The translations under genes and the position numbers were made by a program. The notes under the pieces were generated by a model that was not told the origin of the DNA, did no database searches, and saw only the letters and a program-made list of their open reading frames with translations. Shown here one piece after another: positions 20,118-29,287 of a stretch of DNA of 64,000 bases. Position 1 is the stretch's first letter. Each line of letters begins with the position of its first letter. The DNA comes from Syntrophotalea acetylenica (GTDB taxonomy: Bacteria > Desulfobacterota > Desulfuromonadia > Desulfuromonadales > Syntrophotaleaceae). The DNA lies in NCBI RefSeq assembly GCF_001888165.1, contig NZ_CP015455.1, forward strand, positions 1,234,001 through 1,298,000, given 5' to 3'.

Positions 20118-20654
20118 CAGAGAGTTCATGTTTTATATAAAAAAGTCGGGAAAAGACATAATGTCACATTTCCACGCTGTCATGCCCTTTATGATAGCAG
20201 ATTTTTCAAGACCCGGTTCTGAACATCCGTAAGAGGTGTCAAGGGTCAGTGTTATTAAGCAGGGCAAAGCAGGCGACTATGGATGGTATCCATCCGGAGT
20301 TTCTGGACGGATATTGATAACCCATCTTGATCCGACGTGTACAGATTCTTTTGCTCCGCTGACGGAAGAAAGCGCAGTCGCGCGGATTGCGGAGACTTTG
20401 GGCCATGCTGTTTTAGTCAATGGGACAGGCGTTCTTCCTCCAGGTATGTGATTTGTGCTTGAATAAATCCCAAAAACCGGATATAAGGATATTATATGGT
20501 TGCTCCATGCCTTCGAGGGTAAAGATCCGCGGATATTTTACCCGCCGGTCGTATCGAACAGGGCAAGGCCAAAGGGTTTTATGAGGATGCATCATTGCAG
20601 CAACATTGTCAGAAAAGGGCAGGCAATGTTTTTCAGCGAACCTCCGGAGATTTC
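20118..20654. other. Intergenic region before arsC
   Basis: 537 bases without a supportable gene. It contains one degenerate palindrome copy at 20286-20314 and AT-rich patches near 20480-20500 (ATATTATAT) that could hold the ars promoter. An open frame at 20236-20451 has no recognisable protein content. Confidence 0.5.
20286..20314 (+). repeat. Palindromic repeat, degenerate copy
   Basis: Left arm GTATCCATCCGGA intact, right arm changed (TCTGGACGGATAT). Same family as 20089-20117, 24182-24210 and 42476-42504. Confidence 0.75.
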
Positions 20655-21071
20655 ATGAAGCGCGTTTTGTTTGTTTGCACTGGAAATTCCTGTCGCAGCC
20701 AGATGGCCGAAGGATTGGTCAATCATGATTTTGCAGGGAAAATCAAAGCGTTTTCAGCCGGAACCGAGCCGCATGGCCTGAACCCAAAGGCGGTGCAGGT
20801 GATGGCCGAAACCGGTATCGACATCACCACGCAAACCTCGGATCATCTCAATAAATATGATGGCCAGAGTTTCGATTACGTTATCACGCTGTGCGGCGAC
20901 GCCAATGAAAAATGCCCGCTCTTCATGGGCGGAGTCAAACGGTTGCACATGGGGTTTGACGACCCTCCCAAAGCCACCGGAAGCAGCGAAGATGTGCTTG
21001 CCGTCTACCGGCGGGTGCGTGATGAAATTCGGGAAAAGTTGGCTGAATTTTTTAAAAGCGAGTTAAATTGA
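20655..21071 (+). CDS. arsC: Arsenate reductase, thioredoxin-coupled (low-MW phosphatase fold)
   Basis: 138 residues from ATG 20655 with GGAGA seven bases upstream. The catalytic P-loop CTGNSCR (CX5R) lies at the N-terminus, and the redox pair is in ITLCGDANEKCPLF, the two Cys that relay the disulfide in thioredoxin-linked ArsC (S. aureus/B. subtilis type). The enzyme reduces arsenate to arsenite in the cytoplasm. First gene of the cluster; its stop overlaps the start of arsR by four bases. Confidence 0.9.
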   Translation: MKRVLFVCTGNSCRSQMAEGLVNHDFAGKIKAFSAGTEPHGLNPKAVQVMAETGIDITTQTSDHLNKYDGQSFDYVITLCGDANEKCPLFMGGVKRLHMGFDDPPKATGSSEDVLAVYRRVRDEIREKLAEFFKSELN

Positions 21072-21406
21072 AGCAAACGACGGATCTATTCAAGGCATTG
21101 GCGCATCGGACACGGTTGCAGATTATCTGCCTTCTCCTCGAAGGCGAGGTGTGCGTGTGCAAGATCATGCAGGTTCTTGACCTGCCGCAATCGACAGTCT
21201 CACGCCATCTGGCCGTTTTAAAAAACGCCGGCCTGCTGGAAGACCGTCGTGACGGAACCTGGGTTCTTTATTCCCTGGCCAAGGGGCACGACACTCTGGT
21301 GGACCAGTTGCTGGACATGCTTGAAAGTCACCTTCCGAATACCCGGGAAGGAGCCATGGCGCGCAAAAATCTTCTGGATTCCATGGAAAAAAGGTACTGC
21401 TCATAA
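21068..21406 (+). CDS. arsR: ArsR-family metalloregulator
   Basis: 112 residues, winged-helix repressor that releases DNA on binding arsenite or antimonite. The metal box is EVCVCKIM and the recognition helix LPQSTVSRHLAVLKNAGLL follows. Start is TTG 21068, within TTGA shared with the arsC stop, so translation is coupled. Its place inside the operon rather than at the front suggests autoregulation of the whole transcript. Confidence 0.9.
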   Translation: MKQTTDLFKALAHRTRLQIICLLLEGEVCVCKIMQVLDLPQSTVSRHLAVLKNAGLLEDRRDGTWVLYSLAKGHDTLVDQLLDMLESHLPNTREGAMARKNLLDSMEKRYCS

Positions 21407-21472
21407 ATATTTTCGGTCAATATATCCGAAAAAAGGGATATAGATTGTCCCCCATGGGAGAAAGGTGAAACG

Positions 21473-22867
21473 ATGGACAGCCCGGACGAGAAGAACAAAC
21501 AGACCCCGCAAAAAATCCTTCGCGATGTCATGCGACTGTGTGCCGATTGCGATACCTGCCGCACCATGATGGAAGAAGATTGCGCCTTTTTTCTCGAGCT
21601 TTACAAGCTCTGGGACCAAGAGCATGAGGATGGCATACCCATAACGGAAGAACAGCTCCGCTATCTGGCCGAACTCTGCACTCTCTGCGGGCTGTGCCCC
21701 TGCCAGAAAATCCCCATGGATGTCATGGAGGCCAAGAGCCGCTTTATCGAACGGGAAGGGATGCCGCTGGCGACCCGGTTGCTCAACGATGTTCCGCGCA
21801 TGGCCCGGCTGTGTGGTGCTTTTCCCGATCTGGTCAAGGCGCTGCAATCGAACAAGGTCTCCGGCCCCCTGCTGCGTAAAGCCCTCCGCCTGCACCCCGA
21901 TCGGGATTTGCCTTCTTTTCCAAAGGAGAATTTCTTCCAGTGGGCAAAGCGCCGGGGACTGGACCGGCAGCGATCAGGCAATCATCAGGTTGCCTACTTT
22001 GCCGGATGCACCGCCGGCTATCTGTTTCCCGCCATCGGGCGCAGCGTGGTGGAGATCCTGGAACACAACGGAGCGACGGTGTTTGTCCCGCCCCAACAGT
22101 GCTGCGGCATGCCGTTTCTGGCAGAAGGGGACCGAAAACGTACCCTGGAGTTGGCCGAGGCCAACATGAAAAAATTACTCGAAACCTGTCAAGCCGGCAA
22201 CGACCTGATTTATTCCTGTCCCACCTGCGGTTTTTTTCTGAAAAAACTGCTCAAGGAAAAAGCCTATTATTCAGAAACATTTCAGAAATCGGTGAACGCG
22301 GCCGACGATGAATTCAAGGTGCCCGCCCCGGAAAAGGGAGAAGGGCAGTTCTGGCATCTGAAAAAGAACATGTATCATCATCTCCTGAAGGATGACGGCT
22401 ATTTTGCCAGCATCGATCCCATGGCGCGGATTGAACTGGCTGATCATCTTTTCGATTTCGGCGTTTACCTGAAAAATCTCCTCGATAAAGGCAAACTCGC
22501 CACCGATTTTGCACCGATCCCGAAACGTATGGCCTATTTTGCTCCCTGCCATCTGCGGGAGCAGAAAATGGGGCGTCCCTACCTCGATCTTTTGAAACTG
22601 ATTCCGGAATTGGACATCGAGGCCGTCGGCAGCGATTACGACTGTTGCGGCATGGGCGGGGTTTTCGGCTTCAAAGAGCATTTCCATGAAAAGTCGCTGG
22701 ATCTGGGCGAACCGCTGATGAAAAAATTTCACGCTCATAATCCGCAGGCGATCGTCACGGACTGCATGAGTTGCCGTTTGCAGTTCAAGCACTGCCTGCC
22801 ATATCCCGTTTACCATCCGGTCGAAGTGCTGGCGATGGCCTATGGTGGTAGCGCATCCTCTGAATAA
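21473..22867 (+). CDS. CCG-domain Fe-S oxidoreductase (GlpC/HdrB-like)
   Basis: 464 residues. N-terminal Cys clusters (CADCDTC, then CTLCGLCPC) fit [4Fe-4S] binding, though the spacing is not the classical ferredoxin one. Two CCG (DUF224) modules follow: FAGC...QQCCGMPF...SCPTC and FAPC...YDCCGMGG...DCMSC, as in GlpC and HdrB subunits that pass electrons to or from quinones or disulfides. Sandwiched between arsR and an ArsP-like permease, its job in arsenic handling is not established; an electron carrier for reduction of an arsenical is an inference. Confidence 0.8.
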   Translation: MDSPDEKNKQTPQKILRDVMRLCADCDTCRTMMEEDCAFFLELYKLWDQEHEDGIPITEEQLRYLAELCTLCGLCPCQKIPMDVMEAKSRFIEREGMPLATRLLNDVPRMARLCGAFPDLVKALQSNKVSGPLLRKALRLHPDRDLPSFPKENFFQWAKRRGLDRQRSGNHQVAYFAGCTAGYLFPAIGRSVVEILEHNGATVFVPPQQCCGMPFLAEGDRKRTLELAEANMKKLLETCQAGNDLIYSCPTCGFFLKKLLKEKAYYSETFQKSVNAADDEFKVPAPEKGEGQFWHLKKNMYHHLLKDDGYFASIDPMARIELADHLFDFGVYLKNLLDKGKLATDFAPIPKRMAYFAPCHLREQKMGRPYLDLLKLIPELDIEAVGSDYDCCGMGGVFGFKEHFHEKSLDLGEPLMKKFHAHNPQAIVTDCMSCRLQFKHCLPYPVYHPVEVLAMAYGGSASSE

Positions 22868-22961
22868 GAGCGATACGTCAATACAAGCCGGGGCGAGGGG
22901 TACGCATTTCGTTTGCCCAAATTTTAAAGACCCCGGTGCAAAACCCGAAGGAGATTCATCC

Positions 22962-24035
22962 ATGAACAATCAATCCGGCGCGTCTCCGGTAACCGAAGAC
23001 ACGCTTTCAAACAATTTTTTCAGTAAATTTCTCGGCATTAAAATCGGCCTGTTGCTGGTCGCATGGTTCATGCTCTATCGCCAGCTTTTACCCCTTTCAC
23101 GTTTCCTGACTTATGACCTGTTCGGGTTGCGGGCGGAATCGCATTTGGGATCGGCGGTGGAATTCTTCCTGTACGATACCCCCAAGGTGTTGATGCTTCT
23201 GGTTCTGGTCGTATTTGGCGTCGGCATATTGCGCAGCTTCATCACGCCGGAATGGACGCGCAAAATCCTCGCCGGCAGGCGCGAAAGCACCGGGAATGTG
23301 CTGGCTGCCCTTCTTGGTGTGATAACGCCCTTTTGCTCCTGTTCGGCAGTTCCCCTGTTTATCGGATTCGTCACCGCCGGCATTCCGCTGGGGGTAACCT
23401 TTTCCTTCCTTATCTCCGCCCCGATGGTCAACGAAATTGCCCTGGTGCTGCTGTTCGGCCTGCTGGGTTGGAAGGTGGCCACCCTGTATTTCGTTACCGG
23501 CATCGTCATCGCCACGGTAGCGGGCTGGACCATCGGACGCTTGAAACTGGAAAGTCATGTGGAAGACTGGGTGCGGGAAATGCATGCCAACGCCGCGGCA
23601 ACACCTGACACGACCATGACCTGGGAAGAGCGGGTCGGTTTCGGCCTCGACGCCGTGCGGGACATCGTCGGCAGGGTGTGGCTGTATGTGGTCATCGGCA
23701 TTCTGGCCGGGGCTGCTATTCACGGCTTCGTGCCGGAAAACTTCATGGCCGGTATCATGGGCAAGAGCGCCTGGTGGTCGGTGCCGGTTTCTGTGTTGAT
23801 CGGCATCCCCATGTACACCAACGCCGCCGGCATGATTCCGGTGGTCGAAGCGCTGCTCGGCAAGGGCGCCGCGCTGGGTACGGTGCTGGCCTTTATGATG
23901 AGCGTCATCGCTCTGTCCTTCCCCGAGATGGTGATTTTGCGCAAGGTCCTCAAACCGAGGCTCATCGCAACCTTCATTGGCGTCGTCGGAGTGGGTATCC
24001 TGCTCGTCGGTTACCTGTTCAATCTTGTCATTTAG
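22962..24035 (+). CDS. arsP: UPF0718/ArsP-like permease
   Basis: 357 residues, about eight to nine membrane helices. ATG 22962 has AAGGAG eight bases upstream. The family signature TPFCSCSAVPLFIGF lies in the first half and a matching IPMYTNAAGMIPV in the second, as in DUF318 permeases such as ArsP, which exports trivalent organoarsenicals. The context (arsC, arsR) supports an arsenical substrate, but related permeases move other metals. The stop codon at 24033-24035 runs into the second 177-bp repeat. Confidence 0.75.
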   Translation: MNNQSGASPVTEDTLSNNFFSKFLGIKIGLLLVAWFMLYRQLLPLSRFLTYDLFGLRAESHLGSAVEFFLYDTPKVLMLLVLVVFGVGILRSFITPEWTRKILAGRRESTGNVLAALLGVITPFCSCSAVPLFIGFVTAGIPLGVTFSFLISAPMVNEIALVLLFGLLGWKVATLYFVTGIVIATVAGWTIGRLKLESHVEDWVREMHANAAATPDTTMTWEERVGFGLDAVRDIVGRVWLYVVIGILAGAAIHGFVPENFMAGIMGKSAWWSVPVSVLIGIPMYTNAAGMIPVVEALLGKGAALGTVLAFMMSVIALSFPEMVILRKVLKPRLIATFIGVVGVGILLVGYLFNLVI

Positions 24036-24210
24036 TTTCCATCCGGAAACGGCCCTTTTCCGCCGTGGCGGCGTCAATCCGCAGGCTTGCTTGTGCGGCG
24101 TACCGATGTACGCCTCCGCGCAACCCCTTGATTTCCTTGCCACAACGAAAAATTGCTCGTTTCCCATATGAAAACTACGCTGTATCCGTCCGGAGTTTCC
24201 GGATGGATAC
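24034..24210 (+). repeat. 177-bp dispersed repeat, copy B (right flank of arsenic operon)
   Basis: About 96% identical to 19941-20117, same orientation, no indels. It begins within two bases of the arsP stop and ends in a 29-bp palindrome at 24182-24210. Confidence 0.95.
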
Positions 24211-24226
24211 TAGATAAATTTCTTGC

Positions 24227-24276
24227 TTCCCGTACGGAAACCATGCTGTGTTTATCCGCAGTTTTCGGATCGATAC
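24227..24276 (+). repeat. Degenerate partial copy of the repeat's right end
   Basis: Fifty bases that track the last 50 bases of copy B (TTCCCrTA.. GAAAC...CTGTG...TATCCGCAG-TTTTCGGAT) with many substitutions. Confidence 0.6.
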
Positions 24277-24321
24277 GATAGTATGCCAAAAGGCGTTCAT
24301 TTTCCCTCTGCGGAGTATCCA

Positions 24322-24978
24322 TTGTCGATAGACTGCCCGCTGTGCCGCCATGGGCACACTGATTTTTACCATCGGGACGAGCGCCGTTCCTACCGTCAGT
24401 GCCGCCGTTGCGATCTTGTGTTTGTTCCGCCAGCGGACCGTCTGTCTCCGGCTGAGGAAAAAGCCCACTATGACCTGCATGAAAACGATCCGTCTGATAG
24501 GGGCTACCGCCGCTTTCTGTCGCGGTTGTTCGAACCGATGCGAGAGCGTGTCCCGGTCCCGGCGCGGGGATTGGACTTTGGCAGCGGGCCCGGGCCGACC
24601 CTGTCGCTGATGTTCGCCGAGGCGGGGTATGACATGGCTCTCTACGATCCCTATTATGCGGCGGACAGTGGAGTGCTGCAGGGGCGTTACGACTTCATTA
24701 CCGCCAGCGAGGTGGCGGAACATCTCTATCGGCCCGGTGCGGTCCTTGCGCAACTTCATGGTTTGCTGCGGCCCGGTGGCTGGCTGGGCCTGATGACCAA
24801 GCTGATATGCGACCGGGCGGCCTTCGCCACCTGGCATTACAGACGGGATCCCACCCATGTCTGTTTTTTTTCCAGCCGGACCCTGGCCTGGTGGGCGGAG
24901 CAGGCCGGTTGCGACATTTTTTTCATTGGCCAGGATGTCATCCTGCTGCACAAACCCCTGTCTTCCGCTTTTACATGA
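24322..24978 (+). CDS. Zinc-ribbon class I SAM-dependent methyltransferase
   Basis: About 218 residues. An N-terminal zinc ribbon (CPLCRHGH...RQCRRCDLVF, two CxxC pairs) precedes a class I methyltransferase domain with GLDFGSGPGPTLSLMFAE (SAM motif I), ALYDPYY and FITASEVAEHLYRP. I prefer TTG 24322 because GGAG lies six bases upstream; ATG 24283 would start at the edge of the degenerate repeat and has no ribosome site. Substrate unknown; related proteins act on sugars or lipids of surface polymers. Confidence 0.7.
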   Translation: MSIDCPLCRHGHTDFYHRDERRSYRQCRRCDLVFVPPADRLSPAEEKAHYDLHENDPSDRGYRRFLSRLFEPMRERVPVPARGLDFGSGPGPTLSLMFAEAGYDMALYDPYYAADSGVLQGRYDFITASEVAEHLYRPGAVLAQLHGLLRPGGWLGLMTKLICDRAAFATWHYRRDPTHVCFFSSRTLAWWAEQAGCDIFFIGQDVILLHKPLSSAFT

Positions 24979-25272
24979 ACCACTTTCCCTTCCGAGGTGG
25001 TCCCTTTGCACCTCAGCGGTGTTCATCAACAGGCATCGCCAGCCTTGCCTTAAATCCGCCAATGGATCTGCTTTCGTTAGCATTGTCCATGATGGTGGTC
25101 TCGTGAATGCGGGAAAAAGCTTGCGCCGATGTTTGATTTGTTGTCGTGTAGCATTTATTATTGAACGAAGTTTGATGGTTCTACATGGTTCAGTCGCGGT
25201 TTTTGGATCGTTATGGGACTCCGCTGTGGTTGCCACTGGAAATTGATCTGCTTCCTCTTTTGAAAAGGTCAC

Positions 25273-27057
25273 ATGTCCGCAGCACGAAAAAACATAGCGC
25301 TGACCATCGGCCTTTATCTTCTTCTCGGCTCCGCCTGGATTCTCGGAACGGATTTTTTTCTGGGGCGGTTTTCTTCCGGCTTTGACTCAATTATTGTGTG
25401 GCAAACGGTCAAGGGGCTGGTGTTTGTGCTGGGGACCGCCGTCTTTTTCTACGTGGCCATGCGCAGCAATGCCGCAAAAGGTACGGTCGCGGCGGCGCTT
25501 TTGGACGGTGCTTCCGCGGACTCCCCGGACCGTAAAGGTCTTTCTTCCACCAGTTACCTTCGTCCCTGGGCGCCGCTGGGAATATTTCTGGTCATGATCC
25601 TGGTGCTTGCCGCGTCCGGGGCCGCTGTCTATCTGCAGGCATCGCGGACCGTGCGTGCCAATGCCCGCACCGCATTGCGTAATGTGGCCGGCTTGAAGGC
25701 CCGGCAGGTCGATGCGTGGCGCAAGGAGCGGCTGGGGGATGCCCGGACCATTACCTACGATCCGGTTGTCATGGCGTCATTCAGGGCGTGGCTGGCGGAT
25801 CCCGCAGGTAGAACCGCGGCCCCGGAGCGTATCCTCCGCAGGCTGGATGCCTTTCGCAAGGCGTACGGGTACCATGCCCTGCTGCTGTTTGACAGCCGAG
25901 GCGTTCTGCGGGTTGGAAGATCGGACCATGAAGCGGTTTTTACCGGAAATGCGTTGCTGAAAAAAGCCCTGCAGCAGGGTCGTCCGATTTTTTCGGCCGC
26001 ATATGTTCCGCAAGACGGATGTCCGCAGGTTGTCGATTTCGTTGTGCCGTTGCATGCCGAGGTTGCTTCCGGTGCGGAAGTTTTCGGTGCTCTCGTTTTT
26101 CGCATGGCTCTCGAAAACGAGCTGTTTCCCGATCCCCAATGGTTGCCCGCCGATATTCAAGGCGCCGAAACTTTCCTGGTTCAGCGTGAGGCGGGCGCGG
26201 TTCCGCTGGGGGTTCCGCTGTCGAGGGATGCTGGCCGGGGACCTGTTGTCAACCCTGACCAACAAGGCGAGTCTTTCCATTCGTTTTTTTTGCGTGCTTT
26301 GCGGCAAGGGCAGGCGGATATTGTGGATCACCACGGTATGCCGGTTCTCGCCGTGCTGGAAAAAGTGCCCGATTCGGATTGGCTGGTTCTGGCCAAGGTC
26401 AACCGTGTCGAAGTCGAGCGACCTCTCAAGCGTCTCGGTGCCGCTTCAGGCATGGCGGTGCTGTTTCTGATTGCGGCTTCGGCCGCCGGCATCGTGCTGT
26501 GGTGGCGACAGCAGATGGCGGGGTTCGCCGTGGCCAGACTCCGGGAACAACTGCAGAGGCAGGCGCTGCGCAAGCACCTGGAGTATTTGACCCGGTTTGC
26601 CAACGATATCATTCTGCTGCTCGATGGCGAGGGCACGGTCGTCGAGGCCAACGACCGCGCCATCAGCAGTTACGGTTACCCTCGCGAAGAACTGATCGGG
26701 AAGCACGTCCGCGAACTGCGGGCTCCGGATACGCTGGGCGATTTCGATGCGAGGTGGAAGGATGCTTACGATGGCGGGGTGCTGTTCGATACCGTTCACC
26801 GGCGGGCGGACGGCAGCTGTTTTCCGGTGGAGGTCAGCGCCCGGAGGGTGGAAGCTGACGGACGCGTCTGGTGCCAATCGATCATTCGCGACATCAGCGA
26901 GCGCAAGCACGCCGAGCAGCGTATCCAGAACCTTACCCGGCTTTACAATGTCCTTAGTCAGACCAACCAGGCGATTGTCCGGCACGTAGACAAGCAGGCG
27001 CTGTTTGAGGATATCTGCAATATTGCCGTGGAACTGGGGGGCTGTGCATGGCCCTGA
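25273..27057 (+). CDS. PAS/GAF-GGDEF-EAL protein, 5' part (membrane sensor region)
   Basis: 594 residues as read. Two N-terminal membrane helices, a third (WAPLGIFLVMILVLAASGAAVYL), a periplasmic sensor of about 260 residues (dCache-like) and a fourth helix (AVLFLIAASAAGIVLWW) precede a PAS domain (FANDIILLLDGEGTVVEAND). The reading frame then enters a GAF domain and stops after VELGGCAWP. The GAF domain continues in the frame of the next entry, so the two form one c-di-GMP signalling protein interrupted at the G6 tract 27036-27041. Confidence 0.8.
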   Translation: MSAARKNIALTIGLYLLLGSAWILGTDFFLGRFSSGFDSIIVWQTVKGLVFVLGTAVFFYVAMRSNAAKGTVAAALLDGASADSPDRKGLSSTSYLRPWAPLGIFLVMILVLAASGAAVYLQASRTVRANARTALRNVAGLKARQVDAWRKERLGDARTITYDPVVMASFRAWLADPAGRTAAPERILRRLDAFRKAYGYHALLLFDSRGVLRVGRSDHEAVFTGNALLKKALQQGRPIFSAAYVPQDGCPQVVDFVVPLHAEVASGAEVFGALVFRMALENELFPDPQWLPADIQGAETFLVQREAGAVPLGVPLSRDAGRGPVVNPDQQGESFHSFFLRALRQGQADIVDHHGMPVLAVLEKVPDSDWLVLAKVNRVEVERPLKRLGAASGMAVLFLIAASAAGIVLWWRQQMAGFAVARLREQLQRQALRKHLEYLTRFANDIILLLDGEGTVVEANDRAISSYGYPREELIGKHVRELRAPDTLGDFDARWKDAYDGGVLFDTVHRRADGSCFPVEVSARRVEADGRVWCQSIIRDISERKHAEQRIQNLTRLYNVLSQTNQAIVRHVDKQALFEDICNIAVELGGCAWP

Positions 27058-29165
27058 TAACCGTTTTTGCACCGCATGGGGAGAATTGTTCCGTTGCTGC
27101 TTCCTGCGGTGCCGATCCCGCCTTGCTTGACGTGATCCCCGAGCATACCCTGCATGAGTTCGGAGGCCGTAAAGAGGCTCCGCGGACGTTGCTTTCCGGA
27201 GGTTCCGTGATCTGCAATCAGGCCGCTGCGGGGGCATCCGATGAGCGTGTCAAGGGTGTACTCCGTCGCTGCGGCATCGGTTCTTTTGGTCTGTTTCCGC
27301 TTTACCGGGGAGACAGCATTTTCGGCACCTTGAATCTGTATTCCACCACGGATGACTTTTTCGGAAAAGACATGGTTGCGGTGCTCGAGGAGATGGCCGG
27401 TGATATCACCTTCGCGCTGAATACCTTCGATAAGGAAATGGCCCGGAAAAAGGCCGAGGAACGCCTGCAGAAAACTTCCGCGACACTGACCGCTGTTTTT
27501 CAGGCCACACCCCTGCCGGTGATCATCAACGATCTCGAAGGCCGTGTGTTGTTCTGGAATGCGGCCGCCGAGACGGTTTTCGGGTGGTCGGAGAAGGAGT
27601 CTCTCGGTAAGGAGCCGCCCTTTGTCCCCAAGGAAAAGCAGGGGGAGTTCCATCGCAATCTGGCCTCCGCCAAATCCGGGAATTCCCTGCGGGGCGTGGA
27701 AATCCAGCGTCGCCGCCGCGATGGCCGGCTGCTCGACATGCTGCTGTTTACCGCACCGTTGCACGATGTCTCCGGTCGGATCGAAAACACCGTTGCGCTG
27801 TTCATGGACATTACCGAACAGAAACGAGCCAGGGAACACATTCTGTGTCTTGCCCATTACGATCAATTGACCGGCCTGGGTAACCGGACGCTGCTGCGCG
27901 AGCGGTTTGCTCAGGAGGCTTCCCGTGCGCAGAGGGCAAAGCGTCATCTGGCGCTTTGCCTGATCGATCTGGATAAATTCAAATCGGTCAACGACGCGCT
28001 GGGGCATGCTTTGGGAGACATGCTCCTGGTTCAGGTGGCGCGGCGTCTGGAGGAGTGCCTGCGCCGGGCGGATGTTATCTCGCGGCTCGGGGGAGATGAG
28101 TTCCTGGTACTGCTGACCGATCTTGAGCGGCCGCAGGATACGGTCAGGATCGCCGATAAAGTCCTGGGGGCGCTGACGCGGCCGTTTTCTCTCGAAGGGC
28201 ACACCGTGCGCATTTCCGCCAGCATGGGCATCGGGTTTTTCCCCGAGGACGGAGAGGATTTCGATACCCTGTTCCGGAAAACGGATACCGCCATGTACGC
28301 CGCCAAGGAAAAGGGGCGCGACAAGTTCATGTTCTTTCATGGCGAGATGGATCAGAAAATCCGGGCTCGCCTCGATCTGGAAAACAGCCTGCGGAACGCT
28401 CTGGAACACAAGGCGTTTTTCCTTCACTATCAGCCTCAGGTCGATATCCTCACGGGCCGCATCGAGGGGGTCGAGGCCCTGTTGCGCTTCCGGCATCCTG
28501 AACGGGGGCTGATACCGCCCGACAGCTTTATACCGGTTGCGGAGGATTCGGGGTTGATCGTACCTTTGGGGGAATGGATACTTGAAGAGGCCTGCCGTCA
28601 ACTGCGATTTTGGCGGCAAGCGGGGTTGACGGACCTCACCATGGCGGTAAATCTTTCGCCGGTGCAGATTTTTCAGGAGGATTTCGCCGGTCGCACCGAG
28701 GCTATTCTGAAAGCCCGGGGCATTCATCCCGGTCTTCTGAATCTGGAACTGACGGAAAGTATTTTCATGGAAGAAGATGAGCGTGTCCACCACACGCTGC
28801 TGACACTGAAAAAGATGGGTGTGCGCATTGCGCTGGACGATTTCGGCACCGGTTATTCCAGCCTCAGCTATCTCAAGCGTTATGCCGTCGATGAAATCAA
28901 GATCGACCGCAGCTTCGTACGGGACGTATGCAGTGATCCGGGCGATGCGGCTATTGTCCTTGCCACCATCCAGATGGCTCGCAGCCTTGGTCTGCAGACC
29001 GTTGCGGAAGGGGTGGAAACAGCAGAGCAGCTTGCCTTTCTGCGGGCCCATGGCTGCGATCGCTACCAGGGATATCTTTGCAGCCGACCGCTGGTGGCCG
29101 ATGCGCTCGCGCAACTGGTTGAAGGGGGGCATGACAAGCTCGACCCCTGGATTCCCGGCGTGTAA
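27048..29165 (+). CDS. PAS/GAF-GGDEF-EAL protein, 3' part (diguanylate cyclase/phosphodiesterase)
   Basis: 705 residues as read from ATG 27048, but the first 125 are the remainder of a GAF domain whose beginning lies in the preceding frame, so this ATG is probably not a natural start. Next come a PAS domain (VIINDLEGRVLFWNAAAE), a GGDEF domain with intact RLGGDEF, and an EAL domain with VEALLR and DDFGTGYSSL. Motifs for making and degrading c-di-GMP are both intact. If translated alone it would be a soluble enzyme cut off from its sensor. No ribosome site is seen before 27048. Confidence 0.8.
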   Translation: MALITVFAPHGENCSVAASCGADPALLDVIPEHTLHEFGGRKEAPRTLLSGGSVICNQAAAGASDERVKGVLRRCGIGSFGLFPLYRGDSIFGTLNLYSTTDDFFGKDMVAVLEEMAGDITFALNTFDKEMARKKAEERLQKTSATLTAVFQATPLPVIINDLEGRVLFWNAAAETVFGWSEKESLGKEPPFVPKEKQGEFHRNLASAKSGNSLRGVEIQRRRRDGRLLDMLLFTAPLHDVSGRIENTVALFMDITEQKRAREHILCLAHYDQLTGLGNRTLLRERFAQEASRAQRAKRHLALCLIDLDKFKSVNDALGHALGDMLLVQVARRLEECLRRADVISRLGGDEFLVLLTDLERPQDTVRIADKVLGALTRPFSLEGHTVRISASMGIGFFPEDGEDFDTLFRKTDTAMYAAKEKGRDKFMFFHGEMDQKIRARLDLENSLRNALEHKAFFLHYQPQVDILTGRIEGVEALLRFRHPERGLIPPDSFIPVAEDSGLIVPLGEWILEEACRQLRFWRQAGLTDLTMAVNLSPVQIFQEDFAGRTEAILKARGIHPGLLNLELTESIFMEEDERVHHTLLTLKKMGVRIALDDFGTGYSSLSYLKRYAVDEIKIDRSFVRDVCSDPGDAAIVLATIQMARSLGLQTVAEGVETAEQLAFLRAHGCDRYQGYLCSRPLVADALAQLVEGGHDKLDPWIPGV

Positions 29166-29287
29166 ACGGCAATACATTCGAAGCAGGCCCGGTTCCATTG
29201 GCCGGCGCAGATGGCTGCCGGGAAGCCCGGGATGACGGGCAAACCGGACCCGGAGCATGATCGCAGCCAGCGTATATCACCGGTTTG

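Noticed and set aside
20236-20451. 71-codon frame before arsC
   Set aside because: It runs through a palindromic repeat, has no ribosome site and shows no family features.
27048-29165. GGDEF-EAL half as an independent gene
   Set aside because: Its first 125 residues are half a GAF domain and no ribosome site precedes ATG 27048; listed only as the 3' part of a split gene.
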